From an uncultured Pseudokineococcus sp. (lineage in GTDB: Bacteria; Actinomycetota; Actinomycetes; Actinomycetales; Quadrisphaeraceae), in the NCBI RefSeq assembly GCF_947499845.1, contig NZ_CANMPM010000001.1, positions 62,001 to 126,000 on the forward strand: a stretch of 64,000 nucleotides of DNA, read 5' to 3'. The notes below the pieces were generated by a model that saw nothing but the letters and a program-made list of their open reading frames with translations, did no database searches and was not told the origin of the DNA. Positions 15,913-24,333 of this stretch are shown piece after piece (the stretch's first letter is position 1; each line of letters opens with the position of its first letter). The position numbers and the translations under genes were made by a program.

Positions 15913-16773
15913 ATGCAGACCAGGACCCTCGGACCCCGCTCCGTCTCCGCGATCGGGCTCGGCGCCATGCCGATGTCCATCGAGGGGCGCCCCGACCGCG
16001 ACCGCAGCGTCGCCACGATCCACGCCGCGCTCGACGCGGGCGTGACCCTCGTCGACACCGCCGACGCCTACCACCGCGACGCGGGGGAGGTCGGCCACAA
16101 CGAGGAGCTCGTGGCCGAGGCCCTGCGCAGCTACGGCGGCGACACCTCCGGCGTCCTCGTCGCCACCAAGGGCGGCCACCTGCGCCCCGGTGACGGCTCG
16201 TGGACCCAGGACGGGCGCCCCGAGCACCTCAAGGCGGCGGCCAAGGAGTCCGCCCGACGCCTCGGCGTGGAGGCCATCGGCCTCTACCAGTTCCACCGCC
16301 CGGACCCGGACGTCCCCTACGCCGACTCGGTCGGCGCGCTCGTCGAGCTCCTCGACGAGGGCGTCATCCAGATGGCCGGCATCTCCAACGCCGACGTCGC
16401 CCAGATCGACGAGGCGAACGCCGTCCTCGGCGGGCGCCTCGCGTCCGTGCAGAACCAGTTCTCGCCGGCCTTCCGCTCCAGCCTCGGCGAGCTGCAGCAC
16501 TGCGCCTCGCTGGGCGTCGCCTTCCTCCCGTGGAGCCCGCTCGGCGGCATCGCGAAGGCCTCCGACCTCGGGAGCGAGCACTCGGCGTTCCAGGACGTCG
16601 CCGACGCGCACGGCGTGAGCCCGCACCAGGTGACGCTGGCGTGGGAGCTGGCGCTCGCCGACGTCGTCATCCCCATCCCGGGCTCGTCGCGCCCGCAGTC
16701 CACCACCGACTCCGCGCGGGCTGCCGAGCTGCAGCTGTCCGCGGACGAGGTCGCCCGGCTGTCGGAGGCCTGA
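15913..16773 (+). CDS. Aldo/keto reductase
   Basis: 286 residues, (alpha/beta)8 reductase. Catalytic tetrad positions are visible: Asp in 'VDTADAY' with the Tyr, Lys in 'ATKGG', and His in 'YQFHRPD'; the NADP-binding end 'IPIPGSSRPQ' is present. ATG at 15913 lies 7 nt after a CAGGGT hexamer (15900-15905), a probable leaderless promoter. It is 3 bp from a second, distantly related aldo/keto reductase, so the two are likely co-transcribed. Substrate unknown. Confidence 0.9.
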   Translation: MQTRTLGPRSVSAIGLGAMPMSIEGRPDRDRSVATIHAALDAGVTLVDTADAYHRDAGEVGHNEELVAEALRSYGGDTSGVLVATKGGHLRPGDGSWTQDGRPEHLKAAAKESARRLGVEAIGLYQFHRPDPDVPYADSVGALVELLDEGVIQMAGISNADVAQIDEANAVLGGRLASVQNQFSPAFRSSLGELQHCASLGVAFLPWSPLGGIAKASDLGSEHSAFQDVADAHGVSPHQVTLAWELALADVVIPIPGSSRPQSTTDSARAAELQLSADEVARLSEA

Positions 16774-16776
16774 GCC

Positions 16777-17709
16777 GTGAGGACCGTCCCCCTGGGCACG
16801 AGCGGCCTGCAGGTCCCCAACGTCGTCCTCGGCGTCATGCGCGTCGCCGACAAGACCGACGAGGAGATCCGGGAGTGGTGGGCCGCGGCCCGCGACGCCG
16901 GCGTCACCTTCCTCGACCACGCCGACGTCTACGGCGGGTCGATGCACCGCTGCGAGGAGCGCTTCACCGAGGCGGTGCAGCTCTCGCCGTCCGAGCGCGA
17001 CGCCGTGACGGTGCAGACGAAGTGCGGCATCGTCCCCGACGGGCCGTACTTCGACTTCTCCTACGAGCGGATCACCGAGTCCGTCGAGGGGTCCCTGCGG
17101 GCCCTCGGCACCGACCGCATCGACGTGCTGCTCCTGCACCGCCCCGACGCGCTCGTCGAGCCCGACGAGGTGGCGCGCGCCTTCGACGAGCTGCAGAGCT
17201 CCGGGAAGGTCCTGCACTTCGGCGTCTCCAACCACACGCCGGGGCAGGTCGAGCTGCTCCAGCGGTCGGTGCGCCAGCCGCTCGTGGCGAACCAGCTGCA
17301 GCTGTCCATCACGCACGCGCCGCTCGTGGCGCAGGGCGTCGCCTCGAACATGCAGGCGCTCGACCAGTCGGTCGCCCGCGACACGGGCACGCTCGACTAC
17401 TGCCGGCTGAAGGACATCACCGTGCAGGCGTGGTCGCCGTTCCAGGCGGGTTTCTTCTCGGGCGTCTTCCTCGACGACGACCGCTACCCCGAGCTCAACG
17501 CGGTGCTGGACCGCCTCGCGGCCCAGTACGACGTGCCGAAGCTGGCCGTGGCCACGGCCTGGATCACGCGGCACCCCGCGCAGATGCAGGTGGTGCTGGG
17601 GACGACGAGCCCCGAGCGCGTGCGCGCCGCGGCGCAGGGCTCCGACCTGCCGCTGACGCGCGCCGAGTGGTACGAGCTCTTCCGCGCGGCCGGGTACACG
17701 GTGCCCTGA
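16777..17709 (+). CDS. Aldo/keto reductase, YdhF-like
   Basis: 310 residues. Tetrad: Asp and Tyr in 'FLDHADVYGG', Lys in 'VQTKCGI', His in 'LLLHRPDAL'. The pattern 'FDELQSSGKVLHFGVSNHTPGQVELLQ' and 'NQLQLSITHA' is that of the YdhF oxidoreductase group, whose physiological substrates are not established. GTG start, 3 nt after the preceding reductase stop. A strong hairpin follows at 17759. Confidence 0.9.
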   Translation: MRTVPLGTSGLQVPNVVLGVMRVADKTDEEIREWWAAARDAGVTFLDHADVYGGSMHRCEERFTEAVQLSPSERDAVTVQTKCGIVPDGPYFDFSYERITESVEGSLRALGTDRIDVLLLHRPDALVEPDEVARAFDELQSSGKVLHFGVSNHTPGQVELLQRSVRQPLVANQLQLSITHAPLVAQGVASNMQALDQSVARDTGTLDYCRLKDITVQAWSPFQAGFFSGVFLDDDRYPELNAVLDRLAAQYDVPKLAVATAWITRHPAQMQVVLGTTSPERVRAAAQGSDLPLTRAEWYELFRAAGYTVP

Positions 17710-17758
17710 CCCTGCTCTCCTGACCGGCCCTCCTCTCCGGTCGTGCTCTCCGGCCCTG

Positions 17759-17791
17759 CTCCCGGGTCCCGCGAACCGCGGGGCCCGGGAG
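17759..17791 (+). terminator. 15-bp hairpin, probable terminator of the aldo/keto reductase pair
   Basis: Arms 17759-17773 and 17777-17791 pair with one G-T mismatch around a 3-nt loop. It separates the reductases from the sugar ABC operon; a TACGGT hexamer at 17792-17797 could be part of the next promoter. Confidence 0.65.
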
Positions 17792-17894
17792 TACGGTCCT
17801 GCTCGCGCGCAGGGCCCGACCGGGGTCGGCGCGCCGGTGACCCCCTGCCCCCGGGCCGCCCACGCAGGACGTGCGCGCAGACCCAGGGAGAACC

Positions 17895-19199
17895 GTGGAC
17901 CTCACCAGACGACAGCTGCTCGGGGCGGCCGGCGCCCTCGGGCTGCCCGCAGCCCTCGCCGGGTGCGGCGGGTTCTCGACCTCGGACGGCTCGTCCGGCG
18001 GCGCGAGCGGCAGCGCCGACACGCTCACCTTCACGACGTGGGGGACGGACGCCGAGATCGCCGGCCTGCGGGCCGCGGTGAGCCGCTTCGAGGAGAGCTC
18101 GGGTGCCACGGTGTCGCTCAACGTGGTGCCGTACGAGCAGATGTTCAGCAACATCGACGCGCAGATCCAGGCGGGCAACCCGCCCGACGTCTTCCGCGTC
18201 CCGTACTACACCTTCGGCAGCTACGCGGGGGCCGGCCAGCTGCTCGACCTGTCGCCGCACCTCGAGAGCGGCTTCGCCGACCGCTTCACCCCCCAGGCGT
18301 GGGCGGCCGTGCAGAACGGCGGCTCGCCCTACGGGGTGCCGCACCACACGGACACCTCGGCGATCCTGCTCAACCTGCCCGCGCTCGAGGCGGCGGGCGT
18401 CACCGACATCCCGACGCGGCTCGAGGACGCCTGGTCCTGGGACGACCTCGCGGCCGTCGCGACGACGCTGCGGGCCTCCCTGCCGGACGACCAGTACCCC
18501 TTCGCCTACAACTGGCAGGGCAACGGCGTCACGCGCTGGCTCAGCTGGCTCTTCCAGGCCGACGGGCGCTTCCTCACCGAGGACCTCTCCGGCCCCGCCA
18601 TCGACTCCGAGGCCGGGCGGGCGGCCGTCGAGTTCACGCAGTCGTTCTTCACGCAGGGGTGGGTGCCGCCCAACGACACCGTCACCTCCTCGACCTACGC
18701 CCAGGACACCTGGTACGCCCAGACGGTGCCGATGGTCTGGTCCGGCGCCTTCTCCATCCCGGACGCCGAGTCCACGCTCGACTTCGAGTGGGGCGCCACC
18801 TTCGCGCCGCAGCGGGTCCGCGGCGGCGGCGACTTCGGCGGCAACGCCCTCGTCGCGACGGCGGGGACGGCGAACCCCGAGCTCGCGGCGGCGCTGCTGG
18901 CGTCGGTCACCGAGGAGGAGTCGATGCGGCAGTTCTGCGAGGGCGCCTCGCTGCTCCCGACGCGGGCCGACCTCGTGGAGCAGGGCATCACCTTCGACGT
19001 CCGCCCGGACCTGGCGCCCGTCTTCCTCGGCCAGGCCTCCGTCGTCCGGGCGCAGGACTCGGCGCAGGTCGCCTCGCCGGACATGGCCTCGATCATCACG
19101 GTGCTGCAGGACCAGCTGGAGGAGGCCTTCGTCGGCGGCCAGGACGTGGCGACGACGGCGCAGGGCCTGTCCGACGGCATCGCCGACGCGGTGCGGTGA
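17895..19199 (+). CDS. Sugar ABC transporter substrate-binding lipoprotein (Tat-type signal)
   Basis: 434 residues. The N-terminus has a twin-arginine motif (TRRQLLGAAG) followed by a lipobox ending in LAGC, so it is probably exported folded by Tat and lipid-anchored. The body matches family-1 solute-binding proteins for sugars ('DTLTFTTWGTDAEIAGLRAAV', 'QIQAGNPPDVF', 'VPMVWSGAF'). GTG start with AGGGAG 4 nt upstream; the frame is open further upstream to 17871. First gene of a three-gene operon with two permeases. The ligand is not predictable; oligosaccharide uptake is likely. Confidence 0.92.
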   Translation: MDLTRRQLLGAAGALGLPAALAGCGGFSTSDGSSGGASGSADTLTFTTWGTDAEIAGLRAAVSRFEESSGATVSLNVVPYEQMFSNIDAQIQAGNPPDVFRVPYYTFGSYAGAGQLLDLSPHLESGFADRFTPQAWAAVQNGGSPYGVPHHTDTSAILLNLPALEAAGVTDIPTRLEDAWSWDDLAAVATTLRASLPDDQYPFAYNWQGNGVTRWLSWLFQADGRFLTEDLSGPAIDSEAGRAAVEFTQSFFTQGWVPPNDTVTSSTYAQDTWYAQTVPMVWSGAFSIPDAESTLDFEWGATFAPQRVRGGGDFGGNALVATAGTANPELAAALLASVTEEESMRQFCEGASLLPTRADLVEQGITFDVRPDLAPVFLGQASVVRAQDSAQVASPDMASIITVLQDQLEEAFVGGQDVATTAQGLSDGIADAVR

Positions 19200-20161
19200 C
19201 CAGCCCCTCCGCGGCGCCGGCGGGAGCCCCGGTCGACGTCGCCGCGCCCGCGGCGGACGAGCGCGGGCCCTCGCCCGGGCGGGCCCGGCGGGGCTCGCCG
19301 GGGGAGGCGCTGGCGGCGTACACCTTCCTGGCGCCGAACCTCGTGCTGCTGGGCCTCTTCGTCCTGCTGCCGCTGGCGTGGGCGGTGTGGATCAGCACCC
19401 AGGACACCGACGGCTTCGGCGCGGGGACGTTCGTCGGGGCCGACAACTACGCCCGGCTGCTCTCCGACGGCACGTTCTGGCGGTCGGTGGTCAACACGAC
19501 GCTCTTCACGGCGATCGTCACGCCCGCGTCGATGGCCCTGGGCCTCGGCGCGGCCGTGCTCCTCGACGGCGCGCTGCCGGCGCGCGGGTTCTTCCGCTCG
19601 GTGCTGATCCTCCCCATGGCGGTGTCCGGGGTCGCGACGGCGCTCATCGGGGTGCTCGTCTTCGACGAGAACAGCGGCGTCCTCGACGGGATCATCCGGG
19701 CGCTCGGGCTGCCGGGGGTGGCCTGGCAGAGCGGCGGGGCGGCGGCCTTCACGTCCGTCGTCCTCGTGACGCTGTGGTGGCGCGTGGGCTTCAACATGCT
19801 CATCTACCTGGCGGCCCTGCAGGGCGTGGGGGCGCACCTCTACGAGGCCGCGACGCTCGACGGCGCCTCGGCGTGGCAGCGCTTCCGCTACGTCACCGTG
19901 CCCATGGTGGGACCGGCGAGCTTCTTCCTCCTCGTCATGAACGTCATCTACTCGTTCCAGGTCTTCGACATCGTCTTCGTCATGACCGGGGGAGGGCCGC
20001 GGGACGCGACGTCCGTGCTCGTGACGTACGCCTACGAGACCGGGTTCGTGACGCGCGACCAGGGCTACGCCGCCGCCATCGGCGTCGTGCTCCTCCTGCT
20101 CACGCTGGCCGTGACCGCGGTGCGCTGGCGCACCAGCCGCACGAGGGACCTCGTCGAGTGA
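19196..20161 (+). CDS. Sugar ABC transporter permease 1 (MalF-like)
   Basis: 321 residues, six hydrophobic segments after a polar 35-residue N-terminus. The EAA loop 'YEAATLDGASAWQRFRYVTVPM' is the site that docks to the ATPase. The GTG start overlaps the stop of the binding protein (GTGA), indicating translational coupling. Typical MalF-like order in the operon. Confidence 0.93.
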   Translation: MTSPSAAPAGAPVDVAAPAADERGPSPGRARRGSPGEALAAYTFLAPNLVLLGLFVLLPLAWAVWISTQDTDGFGAGTFVGADNYARLLSDGTFWRSVVNTTLFTAIVTPASMALGLGAAVLLDGALPARGFFRSVLILPMAVSGVATALIGVLVFDENSGVLDGIIRALGLPGVAWQSGGAAAFTSVVLVTLWWRVGFNMLIYLAALQGVGAHLYEAATLDGASAWQRFRYVTVPMVGPASFFLLVMNVIYSFQVFDIVFVMTGGGPRDATSVLVTYAYETGFVTRDQGYAAAIGVVLLLLTLAVTAVRWRTSRTRDLVE

Positions 20162-21027
20162 GCGCCGCCGAGCAGGTGGTGACGTCGGCGCCGGGCGCCC
20201 TGCGCCGTCGCCGCGAGCGTCGGGTGCGCGCGCTGCGGACGGGGGCGGCCGTGGTCGTCGCCCTCATCACCTTGGCGCCGCTGTACTGGATGGTCGTCGT
20301 GGCGCTGTCCACGCGCGCCGAGCTGCTCGGCGGGCAGCTGCGGCTGTGGCCCCGCGAGCTGACCCTCGCCAACGTCGAGCGCGTCCTCACGGCATTCCCC
20401 GTGGTCACGTGGTTCGGCAACTCCGTCGCCATCGCGCTCGTGACGTCGCTCATCACCGTGGCGGTGAACCTGCTGGCCGGCTACGCCTTCGCCCAGCTCC
20501 GGTTCCGCGGCTCGACGGCGCTCTTCCTCGTCGCGCTGTCCACCCTCATGCTGCCCGTGCAGGTGATCATGGTGGCGCTGTTCCGCCTCGTCACCGAGCT
20601 GGGGATCTACGGCAGCTACTGGGCGGTGATCCTGCCGACGGCGGCGTCGGCCTTCGGGGTCTTCCTCGCGCGCCAGTTCATCCTCGGCATCCCGCGCGAG
20701 CTCGTGGAGGCGGCGCGCATCGACGGCGCCGGCCACCTCCGGGTGTTCCTCCAGGTGGTGCTGCCGCTGTGCCGGCCGCTCGTCGCGGTGCTCTTCTTCA
20801 TGAGCCTGCTGCAGACGTGGAACGACTTCGCGTGGCCCCTCATCGCGCTGCGCCAGAACGAGCTCTTCACCCTGCCGATCGGCCTGCTCTACCTGCAGGG
20901 CCAGTTCGGCGCCGACTACGGCGGGACCATGGCCTTCGCCCTCATCAGCGTGACGCCCATGGTCGTGCTCTTCCTCGTCTTCCAGCGCTACTTCGTGCAG
21001 GGCTTCGCGCGCAGCGGCATCCGCTGA
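20158..21027 (+). CDS. Sugar ABC transporter permease 2 (MalG-like)
   Basis: 289 residues with six membrane segments and the EAA loop 'VEAARIDGAGHLRVFLQVVLPL'. GTGA overlap with permease 1. No ATP-binding gene follows; in many actinobacteria a shared MsiK-type ATPase elsewhere powers such importers, so the operon is probably complete as it stands. Confidence 0.93.
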   Translation: MSAAEQVVTSAPGALRRRRERRVRALRTGAAVVVALITLAPLYWMVVVALSTRAELLGGQLRLWPRELTLANVERVLTAFPVVTWFGNSVAIALVTSLITVAVNLLAGYAFAQLRFRGSTALFLVALSTLMLPVQVIMVALFRLVTELGIYGSYWAVILPTAASAFGVFLARQFILGIPRELVEAARIDGAGHLRVFLQVVLPLCRPLVAVLFFMSLLQTWNDFAWPLIALRQNELFTLPIGLLYLQGQFGADYGGTMAFALISVTPMVVLFLVFQRYFVQGFARSGIR

Positions 21028-21073
21028 CGACCTCGCTGCACCGGGTCGAGCTGGTCCGCCGAGGACGTCAGCG

Positions 21074-23362
21074 TCAGAAGGGCGGTGGGCCGGCGTCGTT
21101 CCATCCGCGGGTGACATCGGTCCGGGCCGTCGCGCCGGGCTCTCCGGTGGTCGCCTCGTCGAGCACGGACCTCCCGCCCCCTGGTCCGGACGGGGGCTGG
21201 GTGACCTCGTGCTGATGGCGGGCGAGCTCGGCGTGCACCCGGTCGAGGTCGTGGGCGGCGTTGTCGCGGTGGGGGTAGCGGGGTCCGCCGAGGAGGTGGT
21301 CCTCGAGGGCGGCGGCGGCCGCGTCAGCGGCCGTGGTCTGCTCCCAGGTGTCGTCGTCGACGCGGGGCGCGGGTCGCGGCAGCAGGGGCTGCGCCGGGAC
21401 GTCCACGACCTGGCCGAGCGGGGTGGTCCAGGTGAGGGAGGGGTCGGTGGGGTCGTCGGAGGTCGGGACGGCGACCCATCCGAAGTGGTGCTTGGCGAGG
21501 TGGTGGCGCCGGCAGAGGACGTCGAGGTTGCACGGGCACGTCGGTCCGCCGGTGGCGTGGGGGGTGCGGTGGTCGAGGTCGCAGCGGGTGGCGGGCATCC
21601 GGCAGCCGGGGGCCTGGCAGCGGGGTGAGCGGGCTCTCACCCAGCGGGCGCAGGCCTCGGTGGGCGTGTAGGGGCCGGGTCCGCCGGTCGCGGCGGCGTA
21701 GGAGCAGGCGGACCGTCGGGCCGCGTGGCGCAGCGAGGTGTGCCGCGAGGTCGACGAGGACCCCGTCACCGGCTCCGACGGAGACGGAGACGGTGACGGT
21801 GACGGTGACGGCAGCGACGGCGCTGCGGCGGCGGGAGACACTTCAGGCGCTGGTGATGTCGGTGGCGACGGCGTGGGGTCGTCGGGGGTGTCGACGCGCA
21901 CGGTGATCGCCGTGGTGCGGCCGCGTCGGGCGGGTGCCGCCCGCCGGCCCTCCCGCGGTGGGTCGGGCGGCGACGTCGCCGTCGTCGTCGACGTCGACGC
22001 CGTCTTCGTGGTCGTGGTGGTGGGGTCGAAGGTCAGGAGGTGTCCGTCGAGGCCGACGAGGTGGCCGGTTGCCGGTGCGGTCAGGGCGCGGCGGAAGCGG
22101 TGACCTGCGGCGAGGAGCTCGGCGACGGCCACGGCCGGGACGGGTCCGAGGGTGGGGTGCTGGGCGGGGTCGTCGTCCAGGCCGAGGAGGCTGGTCAGAG
22201 CCACGGTGACCTGCGGGCCGTGCGGGCTGCGCGCCCGGGGCGTGACCGTGGCGCCCGCCGGGGCTGTGCCCGCGCTGGCGTTCGCGTCCGCTCGCGTGGC
22301 AAAGGCGGCGGCGTGCGTGCCGGTGGGTAGGTCGGTGGTGGTGGCGAGGTCGACGAGGGCGTCGAAGCGGCGCGCGTCGATGCCCCGCCGGTCCGGCAGC
22401 CCCCCGGCGGCACCGTCACCCAGGGCCAGGGGGTCCAGGCCCGCGGTGGTCGCGGCGTGCGGGTCGAGGCGCCCGTGCTCCCCTGCGCGGGCCCGGGCGG
22501 TGGTGGTCAGGCGCTCGAACACGCAGGCCAGGTCCAGCACCGGGCCCGTGGCGACCAGCTGGGCCATCCCGTCCTCGACGGGGAACAGGCGGACCCCGCG
22601 GGCGCAGGTCGCGCGCCGCACCCGCCGGCGTACCGCCTCGGGGTCGGTCGTCGTGACGAGGTGACGTACCCGGGCCCGCAGCGCGGGGACGGTGAGCGGG
22701 CCGAGGTCGTCGGCCAGGGCCGCGTCGACCTTCGCGGCGTGCACCGGGGACAGGGCGACGGTTTCCTCGGCCACCAGGCGGGAGCGCTGGGGGTCGATCC
22801 GCCCGGCCTCCAGCGCGGCCAGGGTCACCGGCAGGCGGGTCGTCACCGCCAGGGCCTCGGCGACGAGGTCCTGCGCCCGCCGCAGCGGCACGACCAGCGC
22901 GACGGCTAGCGCGGCCGCGGCGGCCTCGAACGCCAGACCAGCGTCCCGGCCGGCCCCCGACGTCGGCCCGGGCGCCGACCCCGGGTCAGACCCGGGGCCA
23001 GACCACGGGTCGGAGCCCCCATCCCGCACCGCGACACCGACCGCGCCCTTCCCGCGGTCGCCGACGCCAGACCCGTCGCAGTCGGCCAGCGGCGCCGCCG
23101 GCCCGCCCGTCACCGACACCTCGTCCACCAGGGCCGCGACCTGCCGCAGCAGCCCCGCCCACGCGCTCGACCGCGCCGCCTCCAACGCGACCACCGCCTG
23201 CACCCGGCTCAGAGCGCCCGCCCGCACCGCCGACCGCACCCTCCCCGTCTCGTGCACCAGGTCTGCGGCGCCGTGGTCGGCGCTGGAGGTCGGGCCGGCG
23301 TGGACGGGCGAGGACAGCGGCGCGACGTCCCCGTCGCCATCCCGTCGCCCCATCTCGAACAT
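21074..23362 (-). CDS. DUF222 / 13E12-repeat family protein with C-terminal HNH endonuclease domain
   Basis: 762 residues. DUF222-type helical region in the N-terminal half ('RLPVTLAALEAGRIDPQRSRLVAEET'), then a Pro/Ser/Thr-rich linker with an SP-repeat encoded by GACGGT hexamers (about 21783-21810), and an HNH motif near residue 590 ('CDLDHRTPHATGG...CRRHH'). Such proteins are numerous in actinobacteria; biochemical function is unknown, though the HNH motif suggests DNA cleavage. ATG at 23362 is preceded 7 nt upstream by TAGTCT, a leaderless-type promoter; the frame is open further upstream but lacks this signal. Confidence 0.85.
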   Translation of the reverse strand: MFEMGRRDGDGDVAPLSSPVHAGPTSSADHGAADLVHETGRVRSAVRAGALSRVQAVVALEAARSSAWAGLLRQVAALVDEVSVTGGPAAPLADCDGSGVGDRGKGAVGVAVRDGGSDPWSGPGSDPGSAPGPTSGAGRDAGLAFEAAAAALAVALVVPLRRAQDLVAEALAVTTRLPVTLAALEAGRIDPQRSRLVAEETVALSPVHAAKVDAALADDLGPLTVPALRARVRHLVTTTDPEAVRRRVRRATCARGVRLFPVEDGMAQLVATGPVLDLACVFERLTTTARARAGEHGRLDPHAATTAGLDPLALGDGAAGGLPDRRGIDARRFDALVDLATTTDLPTGTHAAAFATRADANASAGTAPAGATVTPRARSPHGPQVTVALTSLLGLDDDPAQHPTLGPVPAVAVAELLAAGHRFRRALTAPATGHLVGLDGHLLTFDPTTTTTKTASTSTTTATSPPDPPREGRRAAPARRGRTTAITVRVDTPDDPTPSPPTSPAPEVSPAAAAPSLPSPSPSPSPSPSEPVTGSSSTSRHTSLRHAARRSACSYAAATGGPGPYTPTEACARWVRARSPRCQAPGCRMPATRCDLDHRTPHATGGPTCPCNLDVLCRRHHLAKHHFGWVAVPTSDDPTDPSLTWTTPLGQVVDVPAQPLLPRPAPRVDDDTWEQTTAADAAAAALEDHLLGGPRYPHRDNAAHDLDRVHAELARHQHEVTQPPSGPGGGRSVLDEATTGEPGATARTDVTRGWNDAGPPPF

Positions 23363-23492
23363 GTGTACGAGACTAGAGGCGAGGTCCGACAACGGGTCCA
23401 CGTCAGCGCTGCCTGTGGACGGGGCTGGCTGGGCTCGCCCCTGTGCGCAGCCCGAGGAGGGCCGCGGCGGTCGCCGCCCGTCGTCGAGCGGC

Positions 23493-24122
23493 TCAGGTGC
23501 GGGGGTCGAGACCGCCCACGTCGTCCAGATCCTCGTGGTCGTGGTCCTCGAGGTCCAGCTGCCCGCCCAGCTCGTCGAGCTCGTCGGCGGGCAGGTCGAG
23601 CTCCGCGCGCAGCTCGGCGCGGTCCGCCAGCAGCCCGGGCAGCGCGTCGACCCCGGGGCTCCCCGGGTCGGTCTCGGTGTCGCGCAGCACACGGGAGGCC
23701 GCGAGCGTGTACCAGCGGTGCGCGTCCTCGAGCCGGCCGTGCTCCCACAGCGAGAGGGCGACGTCGCCGAGCGCCTCCGCGGGCGTCGGGCGCTCCCGGC
23801 GGAGCTCCTGGGCGAGACGGTCGGCCTCCTCCTGCCTCCCGGCGCGCAGCAGGAGGCCGTAGAGGCCTCCCCGCGGGTCCGTCTCCGCCGGGCCGTCGGT
23901 CGCGATCGCCCGGTGCAGGAGCGCGACGCCGCCGTCGACGTCACCGCCCGCCCCCTGCAGGGTCCCCGCCGTGGAGAGCAGCTCGCGGGTGCTCACCTCG
24001 TCGTCCGGGTGGGGGTCCTCGGCCCAGGCCGTGAGGCGGGAGGCGGCCGCCAGGGGGTCGTCGGCCTCGAGGGCCTGCTGGGCCACCTCGGCGAAGAGGT
24101 CGAGCGTGACGGGAGGGCGCAC
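23493..24122 (-). CDS. Hypothetical TPR-like protein
   Basis: 209 residues when started at the GTG at 24122, which has TACCGT 6 nt upstream; an in-frame ATG exists at 24167 but would include the promoter. The protein is alpha-helical with repeats resembling tetratricopeptide units ('ADDPLAAASRLTAWAEDP', 'GDVALSLWEHGRLEDAHRWYTLAA'), and an acidic C-terminus. Probably a cytoplasmic scaffold; no catalytic motif. Divergent from narK. Confidence 0.7.
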   Translation of the reverse strand: MRPPVTLDLFAEVAQQALEADDPLAAASRLTAWAEDPHPDDEVSTRELLSTAGTLQGAGGDVDGGVALLHRAIATDGPAETDPRGGLYGLLLRAGRQEEADRLAQELRRERPTPAEALGDVALSLWEHGRLEDAHRWYTLAASRVLRDTETDPGSPGVDALPGLLADRAELRAELDLPADELDELGGQLDLEDHDHEDLDDVGGLDPRT

Positions 24123-24193
24123 GGCCCGACGGTAGTCGCAGCCTGGACGGAGGTGCGGCCGGTGCACGGCGACCTCTCCGTCCCTCTCGGCGG

Positions 24194-24226
24194 CTGTGAG
24201 ACCGAGTTGTCTCGCTCGTCACACAG
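24194..24226. promoter_or_regulatory. Inverted repeat upstream of narK, candidate regulator site
   Basis: CTGTGAGAC (24194-24202) and GTCACACAG (24218-24226) form an inverted repeat with 8 of 9 pairs. Inside it, GAGAC...GTCTC (24198-24213) is a second small palindrome. The segment TTGTC-n6-GTCAC (24207-24222) has a perfect gTnAC half-site but a poor partner compared with the GlnR consensus. A TAGCGT hexamer at 24254-24259 could be the narK -10. Confidence 0.4.
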
Positions 24227-24333
24227 CGCGACGCCACCGCAACACGGCGTTCCTAGCGTCCTCCCCACTGGCGCCGGGGCCGGGTGACCGGCGCTCGCCC
24301 GTCACCCGGTCGGCCGAGGACGAGGAGGCCGGC

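Noticed and set aside
24207-24222. A GlnR box upstream of narK
   Set aside because: Only one half-site (GTCAC) is good; the partner TTGTC matches 3 of 5 positions. Kept only as a weak candidate within the inverted-repeat feature.
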